This document shows, one piece after another, positions 63,267 through 64,000 of a DNA stretch of 64,000 nucleotides. This stretch comes from an uncultured Chlamydiae bacterium (GTDB lineage: Bacteria > Chlamydiota > Chlamydiia > Chlamydiales > SM23-39), in contig CAITMJ010000009.1 in assembly GCA_903893545.1 (NCBI GenBank), positions 124,001 through 188,000 on the forward strand, written 5' to 3'. Every line of letters starts with the position of its first letter. Within the stretch, counting starts at the first letter, position 1. The notes under the pieces are model-generated. The model saw only the letters and a program-made list of their open reading frames with translations. It searched no databases and was not told the origin of the DNA. The position numbers and the translations under genes were made by a program.

Positions 63267-64000
63267 CGTCCAGTTTGAACAAACAATTCGTTGCTTCTTT
63301 CATAATCGCATTGCTTTTTTCTTCTTGTAGTGGAGATCTATGCAATGAGCAAAAACAAGGAACGACTTTGGTTATTCCTTGTTATTTTTGTCATTTTTCT
63401 GATTGCCCTATTATCGATGTCGAAATTGAAGGAATTCGCCACCCATTCGAGCTAGATCTCGGCTGTAACTCGGGGGATATTGTTATAAGAAAAGAGATTC
63501 TTGAAAAGCTTCAGTGCAAAACGTTAAAAGGTGAAACGAATGCTTTTGATGTCCAAGGTAACTCGTATCAATTTTTGAAATACACGATACCTTCAATTGA
63601 CATCCACGGTTTAAAAATAAAAGATGCGATCGTTCATCAAGAATGTATTGGTTTTTTAAAAAACACCACTTTATTCGATAAAATTTCAGAAGATACATCG
63701 TCTACTGATGTCGCAGGAAGAATTGGCACTCAAATATTTGAGTCTTACATCTGTTTTTTCGATTTTTCCAAACCATCGCCATTGATCTATTTAACGGATA
63801 CAATCCATGCCTTACAAAGGCATTGTTCTTTGAAAAATTATATTGAAGCCCCTTTGGAAACAAAGAATGGTCTTGCTGTTCTCTCATTCGAAACAGATCT
63901 TGGGATCAGAAGATTTTTACTCGATACTGGCGCAAATGCCTGTGTTTTTAAAGAATCCTTAGTCGATAAAGAATCGATGATCAAGAAAAATATGGCCAAA
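63227..64000 (+). CDS. two-lobed aspartic-protease-like lipoprotein (3' end missing)
   Basis: Open frame running off the window. From ATG 63227 the lipobox Cys is residue 34 (IIALLFSSC); from TTG 63275, nine bases after the previous stop, the signal is the more usual MNKQFVASFIIALLFSSC. The mature protein has two related segments. One is VEIEGIRHPFELDLGCNSGD, in which the aspartic motif is DLG. The other is SFETDLGIRRFLLDTGANAC, with the canonical DTGA, as in bacterial aspartyl proteases of the retropepsin-like fold. It may be membrane-anchored on the periplasmic side. Activity of the first lobe is doubtful. Confidence 0.68.
   Translation, partial: MGLRRTRLSRQKIASSLNKQFVASFIIALLFSSCSGDLCNEQKQGTTLVIPCYFCHFSDCPIIDVEIEGIRHPFELDLGCNSGDIVIRKEILEKLQCKTLKGETNAFDVQGNSYQFLKYTIPSIDIHGLKIKDAIVHQECIGFLKNTTLFDKISEDTSSTDVAGRIGTQIFESYICFFDFSKPSPLIYLTDTIHALQRHCSLKNYIEAPLETKNGLAVLSFETDLGIRRFLLDTGANACVFKESLVDKESMIKKNMAK

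Overview
The window looks like part of the chromosome of a chlamydia-like (environmental) member of the Chlamydiota. No 16S rRNA gene is present, so this rests on gene content. It carries a Tlc-type nucleotide transporter, a short RodZ without a periplasmic domain, a Pkn1-type kinase fused to an FGE-sulfatase domain, a small cysteine-rich lipoprotein, a gyrA-tmk-holB cluster, an ssb-pepA pair and several membrane proteins with paired hydrophobic hairpins of the kind found in inclusion-membrane (Inc) proteins. An aconitase gene is present, which classical Chlamydiaceae lack, so a Waddlia/Parachlamydia/Simkania-type organism is more likely than the genus Chlamydia.

Layout. 0-3.6 kb: the 3' part of gyrA, then tmk and holB, translationally coupled. 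3.6-8.5 kb: an Inc-like protein, then a minus-strand operon xseA-xseB-nucleotide transporter-nadK-His-rich exported protein. 8.5-10.8 kb: tpiA, secG and def facing an mntR regulator, with a tandem operator-like repeat and a perfect inverted repeat in the two divergent spacers. 10.8-18.5 kb: an internally duplicated membrane protein and two very large TPR/Sel1 proteins. 18.6-23.1 kb: an ABC-F ATPase and a GH63-type glycosidase. 23.1-30.2 kb: a tightly coupled four-gene operon with two autotransporter-type outer-membrane barrels (one with a long Gly-rich passenger), a CHASE2 adenylate cyclase and an exported FecR-domain protein.

30.2-35.4 kb: aconitase, plus a two-gene unit of unknown membrane/helical proteins bounded by two exact 47-bp copies of the aconitase 3' end. 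35.4-43.2 kb: small exported proteins, phosphoglucomutase and glucan phosphorylase (glycogen turnover), ssb, pepA and a pseudouridine synthase. 43.1-53 kb: an Inc-like protein, a eukaryote-type Ser/Thr kinase, a BioD/DRTGG ATPase, a 50-residue lipoprotein and two tandem paralogous giant proteins of unknown family. 53-64 kb: mazG, rodZ, pkn1, the oppBCDF transporter without oppA, rimO, an RlmI-type methyltransferase, a hairpin-rich non-coding block, and two exported proteins, the last a truncated two-lobed aspartic-protease-like lipoprotein.

How it fits together: housekeeping operons alternate with host-interaction material. Nucleotide/NAD supply (transporter next to nadK), peptide uptake (opp, pepA) and glycogen use (glgP, pgm, GH63) suggest a host-dependent metabolism. 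The TPR giants, kinases, Inc-like proteins and autotransporters are effector or surface candidates. The most unusual parts are the autotransporter-cyclase-FecR operon and the repeat-bounded cassette at the aconitase 3' end. No tRNA, rRNA, CRISPR, transposase or integrase was seen, and no textbook rho-independent terminator was recognised.
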